Below are positions 22,416-39,753 of a stretch of DNA of 64,000 bases, piece after piece (the stretch's first letter is position 1; the number at the start of each line of letters is the position of its first letter). The notes under the pieces were generated by a model. It had not been told where the DNA came from and searched no databases. It saw nothing but the letters and a program-made list of their open reading frames with translations. The translations under genes were made by a program, and so were the position numbers. The DNA lies in NCBI RefSeq assembly GCF_001886855.1, contig NZ_CP013197.1, positions 62,001 through 126,000 on the forward strand. The letters are read 5' to 3'. This DNA comes from Spiroplasma citri (GTDB lineage: Bacteria > Bacillota_I > Bacilli_A > Mycoplasmatales > Mycoplasmataceae).

Positions 22416-23030
22416 ATGTTAAATATTTTTAATACTATTAATTTTAGAGAAAAAGTAAATACTGATGTTAATGAAATAGGAAAAAAATTAATATTAGAAG
22501 AATGAGAAAGAACTGATCAAGAATTAAGAAAACAAAATTGTAATGGCCAAAATGGATATATTATGTGGGGTAAAAGACCTTTTACAGAAAAAACAGAGTA
22601 TGGTGATATTACCTTTTTTAGAACATTATTTCGTTTTTTTAATAAAGATACTAATAAATATGAATTTGTTTTCTTATTTGACAAGAAAGTCGGAAGAAAA
22701 AAACGAAGTAGAATTAGTATTTTTATTAAAATAGCAATTTGAAAATTAATGGATAGTGCTAAAAGACAAAGAGATATTATGGATATGTACCCAAAATTAA
22801 ATATATCAAAGATGACAATCACAAACATTAATAAGGAAATTGATTTTACTAAATTATTTAAAGAACAATTAAAAACAAAGACTGAAAAAATAATTGTCCA
22901 AACACCATATTTGTATGCTGGAGTTGACGACTCTTTTAGTAATTTAACAAAATATAGAAAAATAGAAAAAAATATGTTTAGAACAGCATATTTTCATACT
23001 GGGTATGATGAAAAGATATGTATTTATTAA
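22416..23030 (+). pseudogene. Mbov_0401/UPF0236-like ICE transposase-like protein, truncated
   Basis: The 204-residue remainder starts MLNIFNTINFREKV and contains segments seen in UPF0236/ISLre2-like proteins linked to mollicute ICEs (WGKRPFTEKTEYGDITFFRT, YAGVDDSFSNLTKYRK). The frame is cut at about 23021, where plectrovirus-derived sequence begins and supplies the last codons. Copy 2 (62944 onward) extends further. The 217-base gap before it (22199-22415) holds only a small hairpin ATGGTA/TACCAT; copy 2 homology resumes near 22354. Confidence 0.65.
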
Positions 23031-23187
23031 TTAAAATTAATAAATTTTTTTAGTATGTTTAAATATCGATAAAATAAAAGAAAAATTAAAATATTTTTAA
23101 TTTTTCTAAATTTATGGTTAATTTTTGTAATTTTTATTATATTATTTAATTAATAAAGATTTTTTGCACTTCATTTTGCATTTTGCA
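23022..23187 (+). mobile_element. Plectrovirus 3'-end remnant
   Basis: This non-coding stretch matches the region just after the IS30-type transposase of the provirus (about 49134-49297), with scattered differences. It is followed without gap by an ISNCY fragment. Confidence 0.75.
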
Positions 23188-23757
23188 AATAACCATTTAA
23201 GGTTTCTTGATAATCAAAATATAATCCAACAACTGTATTTGTTGCATCATAAATAGCACCATGTAAAAATATTTTAGGATGATTTATTCCTAGTCATAAA
23301 TGTTCACTAGCATCAGCTTGTAATAATTCCCCAAAATATTTGCTGCGTTCTCTTAAAGGATGTGATTTATCTTTTTCTCTTAATTTCTGTTTTCTAGGAG
23401 ATTTTATTTGATTTAGAGACATTAAGTTGTACAAAACTGAATAAGAAATTTTTATTTTTTCATTTTCAAGTAATTTTTTTAAAATGTATAAAATTAAAAT
23501 CAATATATTTAGTTTTGTAAAGATTAAGAATATTTTCACAAATTTCTGGTTTTGTTTTGTTATATGCTGTTCTACCACGTGAATGATCGGCAAAAGAAGT
23601 CATATTTTGTGTATCATAAATTTTCATTAATTGTTCAATTCTACGAATAGACAAATCTAAAATTTTAGCAGCACGTTTTTTTTGTTATTTCATTATTAAT
23701 AACTTTTCCAATAGTTTTATATTTATGTTTTTCTGTCATTGTTAATTTTCTTTCCAT
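23188..23757 (-). pseudogene. ISNCY transposase, N-terminal fragment
   Basis: On the minus strand the ATG at 23757 opens a transposase start (MTEKHKYKTIGKVINNE) that shifts frame in an A-run near 23680, continues as LDLSIRRIEQLMKIYDTQNM, shifts again near 23475 where six bases or so differ from the fuller copy, and stops being homologous at 23188. No catalytic residues of the DDE domain remain beyond LLQADASEH. Confidence 0.75.
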
Positions 23758-23838
23758 AGTTATCACCAAATTAATAATATAAATAATTGCGAAATTTTTG
23801 CTAGATAACTATTACGAAATTATCACAAGATAAGGACA
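23188..23838 (-). mobile_element. ISNCY element fragment
   Basis: Matches 50825-51475 closely, i.e. the promoter-side half of the full ISNCY element. The other half is missing at the junction with the plectrovirus remnant. Its outer end lies about 17 bases from the -35 box of rpoB. Confidence 0.8.
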
Positions 23839-23855
23839 ATTTTTAATAAAAAGAA

Positions 23856-23884
23856 TTGACTTTTGTCTCAAACCAATATAAAAT
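23856..23884 (+). promoter_or_regulatory. rpoB promoter
   Basis: TTGACT (23856-23861), 17-base spacer, TAAAAT (23879-23884), 38 bases before the rpoB ATG. It starts just after the ISNCY fragment, so the insertion spared it. Confidence 0.75.
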
Positions 23885-23922
23885 TTATAAGCGTATATTG
23901 TGAAAAGTGAGGTTAATAATTA

Positions 23923-31598
<7,676 letters not shown>

Positions 31599-31599
31599 A

Positions 31600-31622
31600 A
31601 AGACCATACGGTCTTTTTTTTC
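31600..31622 (+). terminator. rpoBC terminator
   Basis: Stem AAAAGACC/GGTCTTTT with a four-base loop and T-run, two bases after the rpoC stop. Confidence 0.85.
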
Positions 31623-31644
31623 TTGGGAATATTGCGGATAAATA

Positions 31645-31673
31645 TTGACTTAATTTTTTGTTTTATGTAATAT
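31645..31673 (+). promoter_or_regulatory. Promoter of rpsL-rpsG-fusA
   Basis: TTGACT (31645-31650), 17-base spacer, TAATAT (31668-31673), about 60 bases before the rpsL ATG. Confidence 0.75.
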
Positions 31674-31733
31674 TATATATGGATTGTATTCTTTGATACA
31701 CTCGGGTATGTGAAACAGAAAGGAGAAAGTTTA

Positions 31734-32156
31734 ATGCCAACAATTAATCAATTAGTGCGTAAACCACGTAAAGATAAAGTGTGAAAAACAAAAGCTCCTG
31801 CTTTAAACAGAGGGCTAAACTCTTTACAAAAAAAACCTACTAATGTTAAGGCACCACAAAAAAGAGGTGTTTGTACAAGGGTTGCAACAATGACCCCAAA
31901 AAAACCGAACTCAGCATTACGAAAATATGCTCGTGTTCGTTTAACAAACGGAATGGAAGTAACAGCATATATTCCTGGTGAAGGACATAACTTACAAGAA
32001 CATAGTGTTGTATTAATCCGTGGGGGAAGGGTTAAAGACTTACCAGGGGTTCGTTACCATATTATTCGTGGTACTTTAGATACTGCTGGGGTTAATAAAC
32101 GCCAACAAGGAAGATCACTATACGGAACAAAAAGACCAAAAGCTACAAAAGCTTAA
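31734..32156 (+). CDS. rpsL: 30S ribosomal protein S12
   Basis: S12 helps monitor codon-anticodon pairing in the decoding centre. The 140-residue product has the conserved [15 protein letters not shown] (residues 54-68) and [12 protein letters not shown]. The lysine associated with streptomycin response is the wild-type Lys. An AAAGGAG site precedes the ATG by ten bases. First gene of the str operon, 25 bases ahead of rpsG. Confidence 0.98.
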
Positions 32157-32181
32157 TTAAACAGAAAGGAGGATTATTACG

Positions 32182-32649
<468 letters not shown>

Positions 32650-32670
32650 AAAATAGAAAGGAAAAGAAAA

Positions 32671-34749
32671 ATGGCAAGAGAATATTCTCTAGAAAATACG
32701 AGAAATATTGGAATTATGGCACATATTGATGCTGGAAAAACCACAACAACAGAACGCATCTTGTTCCATACTGGTAAAATTCATAAAATTGGTGAAACCC
32801 ATGATGGAGCTAGTCAAATGGATTGAATGGCTCAAGAACAAGAACGTGGAATTACAATTACTTCTGCAGCAACAACGGCATTTTGAAAAAATATGCGTTT
32901 AAATATTATTGATACTCCAGGACACGTTGATTTTACTGTTGAAGTAGAAAGATCATTACGAGTATTAGATGGGGCAGTTGCTGTCCTTGATGGGCAATCA
33001 GGAGTTGAACCCCAAACAGAAACGGTTTGACGTCAAGCAACAACTTATGGTGTACCACGGATTGTCTTTGTTAATAAAATGGATAAAATTGGAGCTGACT
33101 TTTTATACTCAGTAAAAACAATTCATGACCGTTTACAAGCTAATGCCCATCCAGTTCAAATTCCAATTGGAGCTGAAGATCAGTTTACAGGAATTATTGA
33201 TATCGTTGAACGAAAAGCTTATCATTATGATGGCGCAGCAAACGAAGAAGCAAAAGAAATTTCAATTCCAGATGATTTAAAAGACTTAGTTGAAGAATAC
33301 CGTATGAAATTGATTGAAGCAGCGGTTAACTTTAATGAAGAGTTAATGTTAAAATACTTGGATGGGAATGATATTTCAATTCCAGAAATTAAAAGTGCAA
33401 TTCGTGCTGCAACATTAACTGGTGATTTTTTCCCAGTCTTTTGTGGAAGTGCTTTTAAAAACAAAGGAGTTAAATTAATGCTGGATGGGGTAATTGATTA
33501 TTTACCTTCACCACTTGATATTCCATCAATTAAAGGTGTTCTAGAAGATGGAACCGAAGTTGAACGTCATGCTGACGATAGTGAACCATTTTCAGCGTTA
33601 GCATTTAAAATTATGACAGACCCATTTGTTGGAAAATTAACATTCTTTCGTGTTTACTCAGGAGTGTTAAAAAAAGGAAGTTCTGTTTTAAATTCAACAA
33701 AAGATAAAACAGAGCGCATTGGTCGTTTGCTAAAAATGCATGCTAATAATCGTGAAGAAATTGAAGCAGTGTATGCTGGTGATATTGCAGCAGCAGTTGG
33801 TTTAAAATTAACAACAACGGGAGATACACTTTGTGATGAGAAAAACGAAGTCATCTTAGAATCAATGGTTTTTCCAGAACCAGTTATTAACTTAGCTTTA
33901 GAACCAAAAACAAAAGCTGACCAAGAAAAAATGAGTTTAGCATTACAAAAATTAGCAGAAGAAGATCCAACTTTCCGAACATGAACAGATGAAGAAACAG
34001 GACAGACAATTATTGCTGGAATGGGTGAGTTACACTTGGATATTTTAGTTGACCGAATGAAACGTGAATTTAAAGTGGAAACCAATGTTGGAGCACCGCA
34101 AGTCTCATATCGTGAAACATTTAAAGATAGTGCTGAAGTGGAAGGAAAATACATTAAACAATCAGGAGGGCGTGGACAATACGGACACGTATGAATCAAG
34201 TTTGAACCAAATCATGATAAAGGATTTGAGTTTGTTGATGCAATTGTTGGTGGAAAAATTCCAAAAGAATTCATTGGTTCAGTTAAAAAAGGATTAGAAG
34301 AATCAATGCAAACAGGAAAATTAGCAGGATATCCAATGATTGATATTAAATCAACGTTATATGATGGGTCATACCATGATGTCGATTCGTCACAAATGGC
34401 TTATGAGTTTGCTGCTAGTTTAGCATTAAAAGAAGCAGCTAAAAAATGTAAACCAGTTATTTTAGAACCAATTATGGCTGTTGAAGTTACTGTTCCAGAA
34501 GAATACTATGGTGATGTAATGGGAAACTTATCTTCACGTCGTGGTCAAATCGAAGGAAATGATCAACATGGAAATGCCCAAGTTGTAAAGGCAAAAGTTC
34601 CATTATCAGAAATGTTTGGATATGCAACTGACTTACGAAGTTTTACCCAAGGACGTGGAACTTATACAATGTTGTTTTCACATTACCAAGAAGCGCCAAA
34701 GTCAATTACTGAAGAAATTATTAAAAAAGTAGGAAAATCAACAGACTAA
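32671..34749 (+). CDS. fusA: Elongation factor G
   Basis: EF-G drives translocation using GTP. The 692-residue product has the P-loop AHIDAGKTT (residues 17-25), [13 protein letters not shown] and the domain IV/V region ([10 protein letters not shown]-like). Three Trp codons in the G domain are TGA. AGAAAGGAAAAG precedes the ATG. It ends the rpsL-rpsG-fusA unit; tuf follows from its own promoter. Confidence 0.98.
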
Positions 34750-34789
34750 TTATTACAAAATGGTTTAATCTACCATTACTAAAAAAAGA

Positions 34790-34818
34790 TTGCAAAGTAA
34801 AAAGAATTAATTTACAAT
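34790..34818 (+). promoter_or_regulatory. tuf promoter
   Basis: TTGCAA (34790-34795), 17-base spacer, TACAAT (34813-34818), 49 bases before tuf. A weak hairpin (ATGGT/ACCAT, near 34760-34776) after fusA lacks a T-run, so read-through from fusA is also possible. Confidence 0.65.
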
Positions 34819-34867
34819 AGTTATGACATTTGTCTATTAATTAAAAATATAGGAGGAAAAGATTAAA

Positions 34868-36058
34868 ATGGCAAAACAAAAATTTTATAGAAGTTTACCA
34901 CACGTAAATGCTGGAACAATTGGCCACGTTGACCATGGTAAAACTACTTTAACAGCAGCTATTACAACTGTATTAGCTAAAAAAGGATTTGCAGAAGCCC
35001 AAAAATATGACAATATTGATAAAGCTCCTGAAGAAAAAGAACGTGGAATTACAATTAATACTTCACACGTTGAATATCGTACTGATAAAAGACACTATGC
35101 GCATGTGGACTGTCCAGGACATGCCGATTATGTTAAAAACATGATTACTGGTGCTGCGCAAATGGATGGTGCAATTTTAGTTGTTGCGGCAACAGATGGT
35201 CCAATGCCTCAAACAAGAGAGCATATCTTATTATCAAGACAAGTTGGTGTACCAAAAATGGTTGTTTTCTTAAACAAATGTGATATGATGGATGGCGATA
35301 CTGAAATGATGGATTTAATCGAAATGGAAGTTAGAGATCTATTAAGTGAATATGGTTTTGATGGAGAAAAAACACCAGTTATTAGAGGTTCAGCCTTAAA
35401 AGCTCTTGAAGGTGATGCTCAATGAGAAGAAAAAATTATGGAATTAATGGATGCAATTGATAAATGAATTCCTGAACCAGAAAGAGATACTGCAAAACCA
35501 TTTATGATGCCAGTTGAAGATGTTTTCACAATTACAGGTCGTGGAACAGTGGCAACAGGTCGTGTTGAACGTGGAATTGTTAAAGTTAATGAAGAAGTTG
35601 AAATTGTTGGCTTAAAAAGCGAAACTAAAAAAGTTGTTGCAACAGGTTTAGAAATGTTTAGAAAATTATTAGATGATGCTAAAGCTGGAGATAATGTTGG
35701 GGTTTTATTACGTGGAGTTGATCGTAGTGATGTTGAACGTGGACAAGTTATTGCTAAACCAGGTTCAGTTAAACCACATAAAGAATTTAAAGCACAAGTT
35801 TATGTTTTAACAAAAGAAGAAGGTGGGCGTCATACACCATTCTTCGGAAACTACCGCCCACAATTTTACTTCCGTACAACTGATGTTACAGGTTCGATTA
35901 AATTACCAAGTGGTGTTGAAATGGTTATGCCAGGGGATAATGTTGAGATGACAGTTGAATTAATTGCCCCAGTTGCAATTGAAGAAGGAACAAAATTCTC
36001 AATTCGTGAAGGTGGACGTACAATTGGTGCCGGAACAGTTGTTTCAATTAGTAAATAA
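34868..36058 (+). CDS. tuf: Elongation factor Tu
   Basis: EF-Tu carries aminoacyl-tRNA to the ribosome. The 396-residue product has GHVDHGKTT (residues 19-27), [13 protein letters not shown] and the domain II/III blocks. TAGGAGG precedes the ATG by ten bases, consistent with high expression. A clear terminator follows. Only one tuf is seen in the window. Confidence 0.98.
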
Positions 36059-36067
36059 TAACATTAA

Positions 36068-36095
36068 AAAATAACTCGCTTTGAGTTATTTTTTT
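36068..36095 (+). terminator. tuf terminator
   Basis: Stem AATAACTC/GAGTTATT with loop GCTTT-like bases and a run of seven T. Confidence 0.85.
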
Positions 36096-36169
36096 ATTAA
36101 TAGAATTAATCTCGTTTTTATATTTTTTTCTTATATAATATTAAGTAAGTCCTGAAAGGAGTACTAACA

Positions 36170-36795
36170 ATGGGATATAATCCAACAGTTAATAATGCAG
36201 AAGTTCCAGCAACAAGTAGTTTTTGAGGAAAATTCTTTGTATACATTTCATTTCTTTTAATTACCCCAATTTTCTTATTTATTTTATCAAGAAATAATTT
36301 AATTAGAAATAAAGAAAAAATTGAAGAAACAGCTTCTGATATTGATGTTCAATTAAAACGAAGAGTTGATATGTTAACAAAATTAATTGATAGCACAAAA
36401 CAATATATGAAATATGAAAAAGATACTTTATCAGCAGTTGTAGAATTGCGTAGTCAAGCAAATAAAAACTTAAATGTTAAGGAATTAGATCAAATTAATA
36501 ATGCTGTTACAAGCCAAGTAGGTAAAATTAATGTATTAATTAATGTATTATTAGAAAATTATCCAGATTTAAAAGTAATAACAGTGTAATTGAATTATAA
36601 GCAGGAATTAGAGATTGTGAAGATAATATTGCAGCTGCACGACGTTTTTATAATTCAGCAGTTCGTGACTTTAATGCTAGTTTAAAAACATGGCCATCAA
36701 ATGTTGCGGCAAGTTCATTAAAATTAAGTACATTCTTATACTTTGAAGCTAATGTTGCTGACCGCCAAGATGTTAAAATAGATTTAGGCCAATAA
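36170..36795 (+). pseudogene. LemA family protein, interrupted
   Basis: LemA proteins have one N-terminal membrane helix and a long helical domain; their role is unclear. Here a single membrane segment (residues about 19-42) is followed by helices reading VDMLTKLIDSTKQYMKYE and ending LLENYPDLKVITV at a stop (36587-36589), where LemA proteins normally continue. The continuation (ARRFYNSAVRDFNASLKTWPSN) is present downstream to 36795 but needs one frame change near 36578 and crosses a TAA. The gene is therefore broken or misread. AAAGGAG precedes the ATG. Confidence 0.8.
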
Positions 36796-36849
36796 TTATT
36801 TTGGTTTAATTCTATTTTTTAATTAATTAAAAAAATATAAAAGGATAAA

Positions 36850-37868
36850 ATAAAAATAATTAAATCAGACTTAGAAACAATTGTTGAACATGATTTTCAA
36901 TTATTAATGCAAAAACATAAATTAAAAAATCTTAATTTTAAATATTTTAAAAAACGATATATTTTTTTAAATTTTATATTAGTTGTTATTACTTTTTTCT
37001 TATGATTTTTACTATTATCAATAATTATGCAAATGACACTTAGTTTTTTAAAAGGATTATTAGGAATAGGTATTGCTGGTAAAATTATTTTAATTCTTAG
37101 TAGTTTAGTTACTTTAAGTTTAGGAATTTGGTTATTTACAAAGTATTATCAAGCAGCAAAATTACAAAAAATTATTATGCAGGAATTACCATTTGAGAAA
37201 TTTTATCAAATTGGACTTAATGCTTTGACAAAAAACAGTATCAAATTGCTACTATTACTCAAAAATTTAATCTTTTTTCACATATGGGAGTGCCCAATAC
37301 GAAAGATATTAAAGAAGACTATGTCATTAATTTTTATGAAAATAATATTAATTACTCATTTGGAACATTAACACGGCGCGAAGTAATTGGTTGAGGGAAA
37401 GATGAAGAAATTATTTATACGCGATATCCATATTTAACACTTGATGTTAAAGAAATGCCAGGATTAGTTGCTACAATTAAAACAATGCAAATCTTCTTAA
37501 AAATTTTTAAAACAAGGGATAATACAACATTAGAGTCAACAGAATTTAAAAAGATGTTTTCTGTTAACGCAAATGACCAAATTTTAATACGAAAATTAGT
37601 AATTCCAAAAGTAATAGTTAATTTAATTGAATTAGCAAAAGAAGAAAGAAAATTTCCAACGATGCACTTTGATGATGGATATTTAACAATTGTTTTTGAT
37701 AATTATTTTGTTAATAGTTTTGATGATCCCCAAGGACGATTACTTGGATTTTATTTTATTGGAACTTATCAAGACATTTTGACAAATATTATTGAGGTTA
37801 TTCAACAAGATGTTGAATGATTATTGACTGTTTTGCAATGAGTTTTAGTGTATGCTTTTAAGCAGTAG
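36850..37868 (+). pseudogene. DUF3137-like membrane protein, frameshifted
   Basis: Two membrane segments (around 36960-37025 and 37060-37140) are followed by a soluble region (GVPNTKDIKEDYVINFYENN, then PYLTLDVKEMPGL). Gene order after lemA fits DUF3137, but I rely on context and general pattern. One base is missing near 37222 (GCTTTGAC where GCTTTTGAC restores the frame). No ATG exists at the likely start; ATA 36850 or ATT 36859 follow AAAGGAT, and the first ATG is 36907. The 3' end overlaps the convergent gene by 11 bases. Confidence 0.6.
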
Positions 37869-38352
37869 ATTTTTGTGGTGAAATTGGTTTATTTAAAATA
37901 ATTAAATTAATGGTATTAAATCCACCAATAATTGCACAACTTCAGAGAACATATCCTAAGCCAACATATCACAATTGCTTAATTACAAGACTAAAACTTG
38001 TTTTTAAAATTAGTTGGATAGAAATTAAAGTTAAAAAGAAAAAAACAATTGTAATTATTAAAACAAAAAAATAAAAGTATAAACTCAAACGTAATCGATT
38101 TTTTTCATTGTCATAATAATAAATTTTTGAAAAAATAAAGGGGTTTTTAATAATTAAATAATTAATAAATAACATAATTAAATTAACAACAAGAAAAATT
38201 GAACAATAAATTAACTTATCTTGTGATGAAATGTTTTTTAATGCTAAGAAAATAATTATAAAAATAATTGTTACAAGACCTAATGCAACAAAAAGCCATA
38301 ATAAATATCACTTAATTTTTTTAAGATAACTTCGGATACGAATAATTTCCAT
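37858..38352 (-). CDS. Hypothetical four-helix membrane protein
   Basis: The 164-residue product has four hydrophobic segments (about residues 17-38, 45-66, 90-112, 124-150) and short basic loops. GGAGACAAC precedes the ATG at 38352. The gene runs against its neighbours, overlapping the end of the DUF3137-like gene, and is intact while both neighbours are broken. No family recognised. The 113-base gap to manA contains a TATAAT (38438-38443) that could serve manA. Confidence 0.75.
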
Positions 38353-38465
38353 TGTTGTCTCCAATCATTTTATTAGTTGAATATATCTTACTATAAATTT
38401 TAATGATAATATTATTTTTTCATTTTTTATGCTTTAATATAATAGAAAAAATGAGGAGGGCATTT

Positions 38466-39368
38466 ATGTATAAAGTAATTAAAGTGACACCATATTTTTC
38501 AGAACGTTTATGAGGAGGACGGAAATTAGCCGACTTTGGTTTTCAATTACCAACAGATTACTTGTATGCTGAAGCGTGAGTGATTAGTGCATTAGACAAT
38601 GGAATGAGTTATATTGCAAATGGTCCAGAGGAGTATCATTAAAAACATTTTTTGCAAATCATCCGGAATATTTTGGTACGACAGATAAAGAATTTCCTTT
38701 ATTATCAAAATTATCACAGCAAATGATTATTTATCCGTTCAAGTTCATCCTAATGATGAATATGTTTTAAAACATAATAAAATGTTAGGTAAACCTGAAT
38801 GTTGATATATTCTTGATTGTCCGACTGATGCTAAAATGATTTATGGACATTATGCGCAAACAAAAGTTGAATTAATTCAATTGGTTGAAAAAAAGTCTGG
38901 GCATAATTATTTACAGAAGTAAAAGTGCAAAAAGGTGATTTTTTATATGTTCCTCCTGGCAAAACTCATGCCATTACCCCAGGCGTAACAGTTTTTGAGT
39001 TACAACGTTCATCAGATATAACTTATCGTTTTTATGACTTTGATCGCGCTGATAAAGATGGAAACTTTCGCCCCCTTCATTTACAAGAATATTTTGATGT
39101 AACAACAGCTCCTGATACAACTGACCAAGTTATTCATCGAAATGAAGGAATTTTAATTGATAATGAATATTTTACATTACATTTATTAACAAAAACACAA
39201 GAACTTGATTTAACTAGTATAAAATGAGGGCAAATAACAGTTGTTGAAGGAAAAATAGCAATTGAAACAACAGAACTTTTGGCAGGAGAATCAGCAATAA
39301 TTGTAGAATTAGTACAAAAGATAACAATAAATGTTGCTGGTAAAGCATTATTAAGTTATAAAAGATAA
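38466..39368 (+). pseudogene. manA: Mannose-6-phosphate isomerase, class I, frameshifted
   Basis: ManA interconverts mannose-6-P and fructose-6-P with a bound zinc. The start (TPYFSERLWGGRKLADFGF), the zinc-site segment VQVHPNDEYVLKHN and the GDFLYVPPGKTHAI segment identify it. The frame changes near 38630, 38720 and 38905, so no full product is possible as read. GAGGAGGG precedes the ATG. The C-terminal cupin half (38925-39368) is open. Confidence 0.85.
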
Positions 39369-39377
39369 ATTCAAGTT

Positions 39378-39587
39378 ATGCCATTATTAGCAATTTTAAT
39401 TTTTACTTCAAATTTAGATATCATTTATATTGTATTAATTATGCAATCAGTGGACAGTTTAAAAGCAATTTGAGCATTAATTATTTTAAAACGAAAAAAA
39501 TGGGTAAAAAATTTAACAGAAACTAAGCATATTACAGAATTTGATAATAAAGTAAAAAAAATAAAAATAAATGTGAAAGAAATGTAA
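39378..39587 (+). pseudogene. C-terminal fragment of a MATE-type efflux protein
   Basis: A 69-residue frame with one membrane segment ends DSLKAIWALIILKRKKWVKNLT, which resembles the last helix and tail of spiroplasma MATE transporters. No upstream part is present, since manA ends ten bases before. Identification rests on a short stretch and is tentative. Confidence 0.4.
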
Positions 39588-39592
39588 AAATT

Positions 39593-39620
39593 TTGCATTT
39601 TTTTATTTTTTGTGTATAAT
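39593..39620 (+). promoter_or_regulatory. Promoter of the E2-like gene
   Basis: TTGCAT (39593-39598), 16-base spacer, TATAAT (39615-39620). The start codon is 134 bases further on, leaving a long leader without obvious hairpins. Confidence 0.6.
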
Positions 39621-39753
39621 GTTATTTTTTATTTTGATACTAAAAAACAGGGAATGTATGATATAATTATTTTGTAATAAAACGGTTATAAAAGTGGCTA
39701 AACTAAATTTAATAAAACATATTAAGTTTTTTTGAATGGGGTAATCAGAAACA

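Larger units (their letters stand above)
6793..23021 (+). mobile_element. ICE copy 1 (decayed integrative conjugative element)
   Basis: The left boundary is defined by comparison: from TGACCGCG onward the sequence matches 57131 onward with few differences, while the flanks are unrelated. Contents in order are a structured leader, small ORFs, a membrane protein, VirB4/TraE, a DNA methyltransferase, MobV relaxase, VirD4/TraG, a type I restriction cassette absent from copy 2 (about 16547-22353), and an Mbov_0401/UPF0236-like transposase gene cut at 23021 by a plectrovirus remnant. Conjugation ATPase, relaxase and coupling protein together support an ICE or integrated plasmid. The true right end is lost here. 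Confidence 0.8.

Noticed and set aside
33654-34199. 181-codon minus-strand frame inside fusA
   Set aside because: Complement of EF-G coding sequence; no support beyond being open.
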